This document shows positions 51,993-59,929 of a DNA stretch of 64,000 nt, one piece after another. Each line of letters opens with the position of its first letter. Position 1 is the stretch's first letter. Under the pieces are notes generated by a model. It saw only the letters and a list, made by a program, of their open reading frames with translations, had not been told where the DNA came from and did no database searches. A program made the translations under genes and the position numbers. The stretch is from Olleya sp. Bg11-27 (GTDB lineage Bacteria; Bacteroidota; Bacteroidia; Flavobacteriales; Flavobacteriaceae), in NCBI RefSeq assembly GCF_002831645.1, contig NZ_CP025117.1, positions 1,619,514 to 1,683,513 on the forward strand, read 5' to 3'.

Positions 51993-54023
51993 TTATTTAA
52001 TCAGTCCAGCACGTTTTAATAACGCTTCAGGTTTTGGCTCTTGACCTCTAAAACGTTTGTATAATACCATTGGGTTTTCTGTACCGCCTTGAGACAACAC
52101 GTTGTCCTTGAATTTTTTTGCTACATCTTTGTTAAAAATACCTTTTTCCTTAAAGTAGTCAAAGGCATCTGCATCTAAAACTTCTGCCCATTTGTAGCTA
52201 TAATACCCAGAAGAGTAGCCGCCTTGAAAGATGTGTGCAAAAGCAGTGCTCATACAGTTTTCTTTTACGTCAGGATATAAGTTAGTGTCTTCAAACGTTT
52301 TGTATTCGTGTGTTTTTACATCTGTAATATCCGATGGATTTATACCATGCCAGCTCATGTCTAAAAGACCAAAACTTAACTGTCTTAAGGTTTGCATGCC
52401 TTCTTGGAACGTCGCACTCTCTTTAATTTTTGCAACTAAATCCATAGGTATCACTTCACCAGTTTCGTAGTGTTTAGCAAATAACTCTAGTGCTTCTTTC
52501 TCATAACACCAGTTTTCTAACACTTGACTTGGTAACTCTACAAAATCCCAAAACACACTTGTTCCAGATAAACTTGGGTAAGTAGTATTTGCAAGCATAC
52601 CATGTAATCCATGACCAAACTCATGAAACAAAGTAGTCACTTCATTAAATGTTAGTAAGGATGGTTTGCTCTTGGTCGGTTTCGTAAAATTACAGACATT
52701 AGAGATGTGTGGTCTTTCATTAATACCATCTTTAATAAATTGAGGCTTGTAAGAGGTCATCCATGCGCCATTTCGTTTTCCTGCTCTAGGGAAAAAATCA
52801 GCGTAGAATATTGAGACTAATGCATCGTTTTCATCTAAAACTTCATAGGTCATAACATCTTCATGATACTTATCTATGGTGTCAATTTTTTTAAATTGAA
52901 GTCCAAATAATTTGTTAGCCACTTGAAAAGCACCATCAATAACGTTCTCTAATTTAAAGTAAGGTTTAAGTTGCTCGTCATCTAAATTAAATAATTTTTG
53001 TTTTAATTTTTCAGAGTAGTAAGCTGAATCCCATTTTTCTAATTGATCAATAGTATCAAGTTCTTTTGCTAAAGTTTCTAATTCGGCAAACTCACGTTCA
53101 GCAGCAGGCTTAGCTTTTACTAATAAGTCCTGTAAAAACGTGTTTACTTTTTCAGGTGTTTCTGCCATGCGCTCTTCTAATACAAAGTGCGAATGCGTTT
53201 GATATCCTAATAGATTAGCACGTTCAAAACGTAATCTTGCAATATCTAATACGTTGTTTTGATTGTCTAAAGCATCCTTTTTAAAACCTTTAGCTCCAGA
53301 AGCTTTTGCTAATTTTTCACGTAAATCTCTGCGATCAGCATACGTCATAAACGGGATGTAGCTTGGGTAGTCTAATGTAATTAACCAACCGTCTTTGTTT
53401 TTGCTCTCTGCTAATTGTTTGGCAGCCTCTTTAGCACCTTCAGGTAAACCCGAGACTTCCTCTTCTTTGGTTAATAGCATTTCAAAAGCATTAGTCTCTG
53501 CTAATAAGTTTTCTCCAAACTTTAATTTAAGACTAGCTAATTGTTTGTCAATAGCTCTTAATTTTAGTTTTTTGTCTTCAGATAAGTTTGCACCGTTTCT
53601 GGAAAAGCTTTTGTACTTTTTATCTAGTAATGTACTTTGTTCTGTTGTTAAATCTAAACTATCTTTAGTATCATATACAGCTTTAACTTTAGTAAATAAG
53701 TCTTGATTTAATGTAATATCATTTCCAAACTCTGTTAGAATAGGAGAGATGTCCTGCGCGATTTTCTGAATCTCGTCATTTGTTTCAGCCGAGTTTAAAT
53801 TAAAGAATATACTCGTGACACGATCTAGTTGTTGTCCAGAAAATTCTAATGCTTCAATCGTGTTTTCAAACGTTGGTGCATTAGTATTATTAACTATGGT
53901 GTCAATATCTTGCTTAGCGTCTTCAATAAGTTTTAAAATAGAAGGTTTATAGTCTTCATTTTTTATAGATTGGAATGGTGCCGTGTTAAAATTGGTAGTA
54001 AAAGGTTTTAAAAGTATGTTCAT
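51993..54023 (-). CDS. M3-family metallopeptidase (oligopeptidase A / peptidyl-dipeptidase type)
   Basis: A 676-residue zinc peptidase. The HExxH zinc site is LFHEFGHGLHGM with His467, Glu468 and His471; the third ligand is the Glu in the following helix (FVELPSQ). The C-terminal FAHIFQGGYSSGYYSYKWAEVLDADAFDYF (in parts) holds the substrate-binding tyrosines typical of Dcp and OpdA. It lacks a signal peptide, so it degrades oligopeptides in the cytoplasm. Whether it acts as Dcp or OpdA cannot be told. Confidence 0.94.
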   Translation of the reverse strand: MNILLKPFTTNFNTAPFQSIKNEDYKPSILKLIEDAKQDIDTIVNNTNAPTFENTIEALEFSGQQLDRVTSIFFNLNSAETNDEIQKIAQDISPILTEFGNDITLNQDLFTKVKAVYDTKDSLDLTTEQSTLLDKKYKSFSRNGANLSEDKKLKLRAIDKQLASLKLKFGENLLAETNAFEMLLTKEEEVSGLPEGAKEAAKQLAESKNKDGWLITLDYPSYIPFMTYADRRDLREKLAKASGAKGFKKDALDNQNNVLDIARLRFERANLLGYQTHSHFVLEERMAETPEKVNTFLQDLLVKAKPAAEREFAELETLAKELDTIDQLEKWDSAYYSEKLKQKLFNLDDEQLKPYFKLENVIDGAFQVANKLFGLQFKKIDTIDKYHEDVMTYEVLDENDALVSIFYADFFPRAGKRNGAWMTSYKPQFIKDGINERPHISNVCNFTKPTKSKPSLLTFNEVTTLFHEFGHGLHGMLANTTYPSLSGTSVFWDFVELPSQVLENWCYEKEALELFAKHYETGEVIPMDLVAKIKESATFQEGMQTLRQLSFGLLDMSWHGINPSDITDVKTHEYKTFEDTNLYPDVKENCMSTAFAHIFQGGYSSGYYSYKWAEVLDADAFDYFKEKGIFNKDVAKKFKDNVLSQGGTENPMVLYKRFRGQEPKPEALLKRAGLIK

Positions 54024-54155
54024 TATAACGTTGTAGTATGAATGTTTTGTTAAAATTAATATTTTTCTTGCATATTAATTATATAAATGTCTATTTTCGC
54101 AAAGATTTTTTCCCGTGAGCTGGTTACTCACTTAAAAATTATTGATTAATAGCGA

Positions 54156-54192
54156 TAAAAAGCCTCAGATACTTCTGAGGCTTTTTTTTTTT
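54156..54192 (+). terminator. terminator of sRNA-like module 1
   Basis: GCCTCAGA (54162-54169) pairs with TCTGAGGC (54174-54181) on a 4-nt loop, followed by eleven T. Confidence 0.8.
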
Positions 54193-54360
54193 GCTTTTTT
54201 TTTATCTTTTTCGTTACTCATCGTATTAATGTCTCTTTTAAACTAAAATAAAAAATGTTTTTGAATAACTATTAGAGTTTATTAATTAAAGTAACGTTTT
54301 TGCAACTGTTTTTTTGATATGTGTATTTATACCCATATGTATAGAAAAATAATAGCGATG

Positions 54361-54393
54361 GAAGCCTCAAACTTAGTTTGGGGCTTTTTTTTT
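54361..54393 (+). terminator. terminator of sRNA-like module 2
   Basis: GCCTCAAAC (54364-54372) pairs with GTTTGGGGC (54376-54384), with one G-T pair, followed by nine T. Confidence 0.8.
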
Positions 54394-54554
54394 GTTTAAA
54401 ACCCGTGTTTTGTCGGTTATTTAGGGTTTTTTGCCGAAAGCGTTGGTTTTTAGAGGTTTCATTTCTACTATTAGAAGGATAAGTGGCAAATTTGTAATAA
54501 GTTTTTTTGATGTGAGATTATATTACCCTCATATAGAAAGATTAATAGCGATTG

Positions 54555-54580
54555 AAAACCCCAACTTTAGTTGGGGTTTT
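54555..54580. terminator. terminator of module 3, also downstream of purE
   Basis: A perfect 11-bp stem, AAAACCCCAAC (54555-54565) with GTTGGGGTTTT (54570-54580). It can serve the plus-strand module and, on the minus strand, the purK-purE operon that ends at 54591. Confidence 0.82.
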
Positions 54581-54590
54581 CTATTTTTAA

Positions 54591-55073
54591 CTATTTAACA
54601 GCTTTAGCCGCTTGCTCTACTTTTAATTTTAAACTGTCTTTGTAAGCTATTATTTTGTCTAAAACTAAAGGGTCCGAGGTACCTATAATTTGTGCTGCTA
54701 GGATACCAGCATTTTTTGCTCCATTTAAGGCTACTGTGGCTACAGGAACTCCTCCAGGCATTTGAAGGATAGATAATACAGAATCCCATCCATCAATAGA
54801 GTTGCTGCTTTTTACAGGGACTCCTATAATTGGTAATGGACTTAAAGCAGCTACCATACCTGGTAAATGTGCAGCGCCACCAGCACCAGCAATAATTACT
54901 TTAATGCCTCTTTTGTGTGCGTTTTTACTAAATTCAAATAATTTTTCTGGTGTACGATGTGCAGATACGATATCAACTTCAATATCTATTTCAAAATCTT
55001 TTAAAATATCTATAGCGTCTTGCATGACTGGCATATCGCTATTGCTTCCCATTATTACTGCTACTTTATTCAT
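54591..55073 (-). CDS. purE: 5-(carboxyamino)imidazole ribonucleotide mutase
   Basis: A 160-residue class I PurE. It has the N-terminal IMGSNSDMPVM, the catalytic-site SAHRTPE with the active histidine, AGAGGAAHLPGMVA and the C-terminal MPGGVPVATVALNGAKNAG. It converts N5-CAIR to CAIR in purine synthesis. It lies 3 nt downstream of purK, its pathway partner, in the same operon. Confidence 0.97.
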   Translation of the reverse strand: MNKVAVIMGSNSDMPVMQDAIDILKDFEIDIEVDIVSAHRTPEKLFEFSKNAHKRGIKVIIAGAGGAAHLPGMVAALSPLPIIGVPVKSSNSIDGWDSVLSILQMPGGVPVATVALNGAKNAGILAAQIIGTSDPLVLDKIIAYKDSLKLKVEQAAKAVK

Positions 55074-55076
55074 CTT

Positions 55077-56231
55077 TTATTGACTTATTACTTTTATACT
55101 GTTTTTAACCTCTTCAGCAATTTGACGTGCTGTATTTAAATCTTCGTTTATTATAGTGACATGGCCCATTTTTCTAAAAGGACGAGTTTCTTGTTTACCA
55201 TATATATGCGGTGTCACACCATCCATAGCCATGATAGCTTCAATATTTTTATATTTTACGGGGCCTTCATAATCTTCAGCACCTACTAAATTAACCATAA
55301 CAGCTGCTGCTTTATTAGCTGTTTTACCTAATGGTAATCCTAATACCGCGCGGATGTGTTGTTCAAATTGCGAAGTGTAACTCCCTTCAATGGTTTGGTG
55401 TCCAGAGTTATGTGGTCTTGGTGCTACTTCATTAATCAGAATCTGGTCGTCTTCTGTTTGAAATAATTCGACAGCTAATAAGCCGACATGATTAAACGCT
55501 TCGGATGTTTTTAAAGCAATGTCTTGTGCCTTTTTAGCAACTTCATTGGGTATTCTTGCTGGGCAAATAACATATTCTACTTGATTGGCTTCTGGATGAA
55601 ATTCCATTTCGACTACGGGATACGTTTTCGTTTCTCCAGTAGCACTTCTGGCTACAATAACAGCTAATTCATTTTTAAAAGGAACTAATTGCTCTGCTAT
55701 ACATTCGCCTTTAGGCAAATCTGTTAAATCCTTTAGAGATCGTACTATTTTAACCCCATTACCGTCATAGCCAAATTGTGCTGCTTTCCATACAAAGGGT
55801 AGTTTTAATCCACCGTTATCAATCGCATCTTCAATTTCTGAGACATAAGCAAACCGACTAAAAGGAGCAGTTGGCAAATTATGATCTTGATAAAATAATT
55901 TTTGCGTGGCTTTATTTTGGATACGTTGCAAAGTTTTAGAGGACGGATAGACTTTTACGCCTTCATTTTCTAGTTTTTCTAATGCGTCAACATTCACGTT
56001 TTCAATCTCAATGGTAAGCACATTAACCTGCTTTCCAAAATTGTAAACGGTATCAAAATCCATTAAATCACCTTCTGTAAATTCATTACAGGCCATTCGG
56101 CTTGGTGCTTCATTGCTATTGTCTAAAACGCAAGTGTATATGTCAAATTTTCGAGTATCATAAAGGAGCATTTTACCTAATTGGCCACCACCTAAAATAC
56201 CTAATTTAAAGTCTGAAGAAAAATAATTCAT
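55077..56231 (-). CDS. purK: 5-(carboxyamino)imidazole ribonucleotide synthase
   Basis: A 384-residue ATP-grasp enzyme that carboxylates AIR to N5-CAIR with bicarbonate. The N-terminal GILGGGQLGKML, the ATP-grasp core (FVWKAAQFGYDGNGVKIV) and the metal-binding INEVAPRPHNSGHQTIEG segment are all present. The length is typical. It is divergent from the hpt-adk gene, so one promoter region serves purine synthesis on one side and purine salvage/adenylate homeostasis on the other. Confidence 0.97.
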   Translation of the reverse strand: MNYFSSDFKLGILGGGQLGKMLLYDTRKFDIYTCVLDNSNEAPSRMACNEFTEGDLMDFDTVYNFGKQVNVLTIEIENVNVDALEKLENEGVKVYPSSKTLQRIQNKATQKLFYQDHNLPTAPFSRFAYVSEIEDAIDNGGLKLPFVWKAAQFGYDGNGVKIVRSLKDLTDLPKGECIAEQLVPFKNELAVIVARSATGETKTYPVVEMEFHPEANQVEYVICPARIPNEVAKKAQDIALKTSEAFNHVGLLAVELFQTEDDQILINEVAPRPHNSGHQTIEGSYTSQFEQHIRAVLGLPLGKTANKAAAVMVNLVGAEDYEGPVKYKNIEAIMAMDGVTPHIYGKQETRPFRKMGHVTIINEDLNTARQIAEEVKNSIKVISQ

Positions 56232-56326
56232 TAGTCAAGAAACGTGTTAGCTACAAAAATACATTTTAAAACCAAAACAGTACCTAAAAATCGAATTCAA
56301 ATATCTCTTAAACAGTCACAATTACG

Positions 56327-56334
56327 TATATTTG
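56327..56334 (+). promoter_or_regulatory. probable -7 promoter element of the hpt-adk gene
   Basis: TATATTTG, a perfect match to TAnnTTTG, lies 17 nt before the start codon; the resulting 5' leader would be about 10 nt. Confidence 0.6.
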
Positions 56335-56351
56335 CGCTTTAAATTTATAAA

Positions 56352-57467
56352 ATGCAGACGATAACGCTTCACGACAAACAGTTTAAACCATTTATTTCTG
56401 AGCAAGAAATTGATGATGCAGTCACAAGAATGGCGCATCAAGTTGCGGAAGATTTAGGCGACGAAGTACCCGTTTTTATTGGTATTTTGAATGGGTCTTT
56501 TATGTTAGTTAGCGATTTTGTAAAAAAATATCCAAAACCTTGTGAAGTCACTTTTATTAAATTAGCATCTTATGAAGGTGTTAAATCGACAGAAGATATT
56601 CAGCGTTTAATAGGTTTAACACAAGACTTAACGGGACGTACAGTTGTTATTTTAGAGGACATTATTGATACCGGTAACACTTTAGTCGAAGTACATCGCA
56701 TTTTTGAAAACGAGAACGTAAAACAATTATTAATTGCGACGCTTTTTTATAAGCCAGAAGCCTATAAGAAAGACTTTAAGTTGCATTATGTTGGTATGGA
56801 AATACCTAATAAATTTATTGTAGGCTACGGATTAGACTATGATGGATTAGGAAGGGATCTACCAGCAGTATATCAATTAAAAACCACACAACATATGACT
56901 AATTTAGTGCTATTTGGACCTCCAGGTGCAGGAAAAGGAACGCAAGCTAATTTTTTAAAAGAGAAATATAATCTAGTACATATATCTACAGGAGATGTAT
57001 TTAGATATAATATCAAAAACGAAACGGCTTTAGGGACATTAGCAAAATCATACATGGATAAGGGACATTTAGTGCCAGACCAAGTGACTATAGATATGTT
57101 GGAAGCAGAAGTAGACAGAAATGCTGGAGCAAATGGATTTATTTTTGATGGTTTTCCAAGAAATGAAACACAAGCTGTAGCCTTAGACAAGATAATGGAT
57201 GCAAGAGATTCTGAAGTTAGCGCAATGGTTGCTTTAGAAGTTGAAGATGAGGTTTTAGTACAACGTTTATTAGAGCGTGGTAAAACTAGTGGAAGAAAAG
57301 ATGATTCTGACGAATCTATTATTAGAAACAGAATTAAAGTATATTATAACGAAACGGCTATTTTAAAAGACTATTACGCAGCACAAAACAAATATTTTGG
57401 AGTTGATGGAATAGGATCTATTGCAGATATTACTAAACGTTTAAATACTGTAATTGACAAATTGTAA
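56352..57467 (+). CDS. adk: fused hypoxanthine phosphoribosyltransferase - adenylate kinase
   Basis: A 371-residue two-domain protein. Residues 1-178 are a hypoxanthine-type phosphoribosyltransferase with the PRPP-binding motif VILEDIIDTGNTL (residues 99-111) and FIVGYGLDYDGLGR. Residues 182-371 are adenylate kinase with P-loop GPPGAGKGT (189-197), the DGFPRN motif and the RxxGRxDD segment; the LID lacks the Cys4 zinc site and is short. No stop or frameshift separates them, but Met182 could act as an internal start giving free adenylate kinase. The fusion joins purine salvage (IMP/GMP formation) with AMP/ATP balance. I believe this fusion is found in other Flavobacteriaceae. Confidence 0.93.
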   Translation: MQTITLHDKQFKPFISEQEIDDAVTRMAHQVAEDLGDEVPVFIGILNGSFMLVSDFVKKYPKPCEVTFIKLASYEGVKSTEDIQRLIGLTQDLTGRTVVILEDIIDTGNTLVEVHRIFENENVKQLLIATLFYKPEAYKKDFKLHYVGMEIPNKFIVGYGLDYDGLGRDLPAVYQLKTTQHMTNLVLFGPPGAGKGTQANFLKEKYNLVHISTGDVFRYNIKNETALGTLAKSYMDKGHLVPDQVTIDMLEAEVDRNAGANGFIFDGFPRNETQAVALDKIMDARDSEVSAMVALEVEDEVLVQRLLERGKTSGRKDDSDESIIRNRIKVYYNETAILKDYYAAQNKYFGVDGIGSIADITKRLNTVIDKL

Positions 57468-57545
57468 TACAAACCAATAGGTTTGAGTTATTGAAGTATT
57501 AGTGAAAGCTTTTAACTGATAACGTTTTAATTTTTTAAATAAATT

Positions 57546-58541
57546 ATGACTGAGGGAAATTTTGTAGACTACGTAAAAATGCACGTCTCTTCTGGGAACG
57601 GAGGAAAAGGATCTGTGCATTTACACCGCGAAAAATTTATTACAAAAGGAGGACCAGATGGAGGAGATGGTGGACGTGGAGGACACGTTATTTTAAGAGG
57701 TAGCTCTAATCTTTGGACACTATTACATCTTAAATTTAAGCGACACGTCAAAGCTGGACACGGTGGACACGGAAGTAAAAGTAGAAGTTCTGGAGCTGAC
57801 GGAGAAGATATGTACATGGACGTGCCTTTAGGTACTGTTGTAAGAGATACTGAGACGGACGAAATTCTTTTTGAAATCACTGATGAAGGAGAAGAGGTTA
57901 TCGTTGCTGAAGGAGGAAAGGGCGGTTTAGGAAACTGGAATTTTAGAAGTTCTACAAACCAAACGCCGCGTTATGCGCAACCAGGTTTACCTTTGGTAGA
58001 GCATTTTATTACTTTAGAGCTTAAAGTCTTAGCGGATGTAGGATTAGTTGGTTTTCCTAATGCAGGAAAATCTACACTTTTATCTGTAGTGACCTCAGCA
58101 AAACCGAAAATTGCGGATTACGAGTTTACGACGCTTAAGCCAAACTTAGGTATTGTGGAGTACAGAGATTTTCAAACCTTTGTAATGGCTGATATACCTG
58201 GTATTATTGAAGGGGCAGCAGAAGGAAAAGGATTAGGATACTACTTTTTACGTCATATAGAACGTAACTCTATCTTACTATTTTTAATACCGGCAGATGC
58301 ACCAGATATTAATGCTCAGTATGAAATCTTGTTAGATGAATTAAGACGTTACAATCCAGAAATGTTAGACAAAGATCGCATGATTGCTATCTCTAAGTCA
58401 GACATGTTGGATGATGAGCTTAAAGCTGAAATGAAGGTCGAATTGGATAAAGTATTACCAATACCTTATCAGTTTATATCAAGTGTAGCACAACAAGGAT
58501 TAACTGAGTTGAAAGATTCGCTTTGGAAAATGCTTAACTAA
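57546..58541 (+). CDS. obgE: GTPase ObgE/CgtA
   Basis: A 331-residue Obg GTPase. The N-terminal glycine-rich Obg fold contains [17 protein letters not shown] and [14 protein letters not shown]. The G domain has G1 GFPNAGKST, switch [10 protein letters not shown]3 DIPGIIEGA and G4 SKSD. It lacks the C-terminal OCT domain, as is usual for Bacteroidota. It is essential for 50S ribosome assembly and stress control. It lies 78 nt after hpt-adk and is probably cotranscribed; a hairpin terminator follows. Confidence 0.97.
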   Translation: MTEGNFVDYVKMHVSSGNGGKGSVHLHREKFITKGGPDGGDGGRGGHVILRGSSNLWTLLHLKFKRHVKAGHGGHGSKSRSSGADGEDMYMDVPLGTVVRDTETDEILFEITDEGEEVIVAEGGKGGLGNWNFRSSTNQTPRYAQPGLPLVEHFITLELKVLADVGLVGFPNAGKSTLLSVVTSAKPKIADYEFTTLKPNLGIVEYRDFQTFVMADIPGIIEGAAEGKGLGYYFLRHIERNSILLFLIPADAPDINAQYEILLDELRRYNPEMLDKDRMIAISKSDMLDDELKAEMKVELDKVLPIPYQFISSVAQQGLTELKDSLWKMLN

Positions 58542-58560
58542 GTATTCAATTAGTATATAC

Positions 58561-58592
58561 AAAAAAAGCTTCCTATTGGGAAGCTTTTTTTG
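58561..58592. terminator. terminator after obgE, bidirectional
   Basis: AAGCTTCC (58566-58573) pairs with GGAAGCTT (58579-58586), flanked by an A-run and a T-run. It separates the convergent obgE and hydrolase genes. Confidence 0.88.
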
Positions 58593-58658
58593 TGATTAAT
58601 ATTTTAGGCATTCTGTGCTACGACACAAAATCAATCTCATATAATGTTAGTACTTGCT

Positions 58659-59765
58659 CTAAAATCTAGCATTAATCCAATCCGACATTATTTTTAATAC
58701 AACAGGAGAGAAGGTTTCTTCGTTTGTAAAATATTCATTTAAAAGCCCCGTTTTAGCTGTTTGAAATAAGTGATTGTATCCTTCTAATTGTTTTATAGTG
58801 ACATCCTTATTATTTGCAGTTTTAAGATGTTTTTCAATTTCAGGCAAGTTAATTTCCGGTAACACTTGTACATCTTTTGATCCGTTTAAAACAAGAATAG
58901 GACAGTTGGTCTTTTCTAGATAAGGCTTAGGATCTAGCTTTATAAAAGCTTGCAACCAAGGATTAGAAAGTTGTGTTTTTAATTGATTAATAGTATAATC
59001 ATTAACATATACTTTAAAAGGGCTATCCTCAGTTTCTAATTTGACTTTAAATTCTTTTAAAGCATTTTCGATAGCTGTTTTTTGTTTTTCAACCTCAGTT
59101 TCAGAAAACATAGCTTGGTATGCAATAGTGGTTAATTCATTATTAAAAGCAATACCTTCATCTGTCGCTCCTTGTAATTTGGCTATCTTTTTACTTTGCG
59201 ATTGTAGTATTTTTTGACCATTAACTCCGGGCCCAGCAAGCATAATAATGTAGGCAACATTGGGATTTGTAGAAGCAACGATAGGTGCTATTACACCACC
59301 TTCGCTATGACCAATTAATCCAATTTTAGACGAATCAATATCTGTTCTAGATTTCAAGTAGTTTATACCCGCTTCTACATCCTTGGCTAAATCAAAAGTG
59401 GTTGCTTTACTAAAATCACCTTCGGACTTAGCAGTACCACGCTCGTCATAACGTAACACAGCAATACCTTGATTGGTTAAGTAGTCCGCTATAACCCAAA
59501 ACGATTTATGAGCCATCATAGTACAATCTCTATCATGTGCACCAGAACCATTTATTAAAATAACAACTGGTGGTTGCTTTCTATTTTTTGGTAATGTTAA
59601 TGTGCCTGCTAATGTTATACTGTCTGCGTCTTTATTTATAAACGTGACGTCTTCAATTATATATTTAAATGGTCCTTTTGGTGTTTGTGGCTTTTCGGTT
59701 TGTGCAAAAGATATCGTGTAAATAAACAACGTTAATAAGGATATTACTTTTTTTAAAGGCTTCAT
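58659..59765 (-). CDS. secreted alpha/beta hydrolase
   Basis: A 368-residue protein with a signal peptide (residues 1-21, ending SFAQ) and an alpha/beta hydrolase fold. The oxyanion region is VVILINGSGAHDRD, the nucleophile elbow GHSEGG places Ser154, and the acid/His end lies in LNGSKDVQV and GYNHLFQ. It resembles bacterial serine aminopeptidase/esterase-like hydrolases of the S33 type. The substrate is unknown. The location is probably periplasmic. Confidence 0.88.
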   Translation of the reverse strand: MKPLKKVISLLTLFIYTISFAQTEKPQTPKGPFKYIIEDVTFINKDADSITLAGTLTLPKNRKQPPVVILINGSGAHDRDCTMMAHKSFWVIADYLTNQGIAVLRYDERGTAKSEGDFSKATTFDLAKDVEAGINYLKSRTDIDSSKIGLIGHSEGGVIAPIVASTNPNVAYIIMLAGPGVNGQKILQSQSKKIAKLQGATDEGIAFNNELTTIAYQAMFSETEVEKQKTAIENALKEFKVKLETEDSPFKVYVNDYTINQLKTQLSNPWLQAFIKLDPKPYLEKTNCPILVLNGSKDVQVLPEINLPEIEKHLKTANNKDVTIKQLEGYNHLFQTAKTGLLNEYFTNEETFSPVVLKIMSDWINARF

Positions 59766-59929
59766 ATTAATGGGTTTATTTGATATTTCCGTTTATCATT
59801 ATTAGTTGACCGCTCATCATAATTTCTATTTTAAAAGCAGAATCTAGATATATCTTTATAAAACAAATGTAACAATTTAGTGTAATTGATTACAAATAAG
59901 GTAACTACTAATAATAAAAAGCAACCATC

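Larger units (their letters stand above)
54024..54590. other. 567-bp intergenic region with three sRNA-like terminator modules
   Basis: No ORF is supported. Three times a segment with AATAGCGAT is followed within 3-8 nt by a strong hairpin and T-run (54149, 54350 and 54545 regions). Modules 2 and 3 also share TTTTTTTGAT about 55 nt upstream and an ATATAGAAA-like stretch. Module 1 has TATTTTCG (54090-54097) and an extra small hairpin GTGAG/CTCAC (54115-54131). The layout looks like three short plus-strand transcription units of roughly 60-100 nt. Confidence 0.5.
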
